Origin: an uncultured Prevotellaceae bacterium | Lineage (GTDB): Bacteria > Bacteroidota > Bacteroidia > Bacteroidales > Bacteroidaceae | Assembly: GCA_937892315.1 (NCBI GenBank) | Contig: CALAVF010000325.1 | Span: 1 to 5,211 of the forward strand | Direction: 5' to 3' | Length of the DNA stretch: 5,211 nucleotides | In this document: piece by piece, positions 5,189 to 5,211 of the stretch | Numbering within the stretch: the first letter of the stretch is position 1 | How the letters are laid out: every line of letters begins with the position of its first letter | The notes under the pieces: generated by a model | What the model saw: the letters and a program-made list of their open reading frames with translations, nothing else | Told to the model about the DNA's origin: nothing | The model's database searches: none | Translations under genes and position numbers: made by a program

Positions 5189-5211
5189 AGATCGGAAGAG
5201 CACACGTCTGA
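5189..5211 (+). other. Illumina TruSeq adapter remnant (sequencing artefact)
   Basis: The last 23 bases begin AGATCGGAAGAGCACACG and continue in full agreement with the start of the standard TruSeq read-1 3' adapter. Read on the minus strand they translate to the well-known contaminant peptides CSSDL and LFRS in two frames. The contig end was therefore not trimmed, and any gene predicted across 5189 is artificial. Confidence 0.97.

Noticed and set aside
4928..5205. Minus-strand open frames of 91 and 62 codons near the contig end
   Set aside because: Both start inside the adapter (LFRS and MCSSDL peptides) and then run through repeat-rich DNA with no protein-like pattern.

Overview
The window looks like the end of a metagenomic or draft-genome contig from a Bacteroidota organism, most likely order Bacteroidales and possibly Prevotella-like. 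Three things support this. The nucleoside diphosphate kinase and exonuclease VII proteins have the Bacteroidales style of sequence. Both recognisable promoters fit the Bacteroidota pattern TTTG - about 19-20 bases - TAnnTTTG. No clear Shine-Dalgarno sequences precede the starts I checked. Family-level placement is inference.

Layout, left to right: (1) bases 2-85 are the last 27 codons of an unidentified plus-strand gene, followed by a strong intrinsic terminator (104-142) and a small REP-like hairpin (146-165). (2) ndk (182-646, minus) converges on that terminator and has its own promoter at 735-766. (3) A five-gene minus-strand operon runs from a near-ideal promoter at 4718-4748: a MORN-repeat protein with a signal peptide and a C-terminal membrane anchor; a PrsW-type intramembrane metalloprotease; an unrecognised 230-residue helical protein; xseA; and xseB. 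Successive genes overlap by TAATG or ATGA-type junctions except for one 45-base gap, so the five are probably co-transcribed and partly translationally coupled. (4) Bases 4749-5188 contain no convincing gene. The right part (about 4895-5188) is rich in short inverted and direct repeats and looks like a dispersed repeat element or a structured RNA. (5) The last 23 bases (5189-5211) match the Illumina TruSeq adapter and are not genomic.

Functionally, XseA and XseB form exonuclease VII, which degrades single-stranded DNA. NDK balances nucleoside triphosphates. The MORN and PrsW pair is the most interesting part: a membrane-anchored envelope repeat protein is encoded directly before, and translationally coupled to, an intramembrane protease of a family whose known member cuts single-pass membrane proteins. 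No defence system, CRISPR array, tRNA, rRNA or transposase gene is visible.
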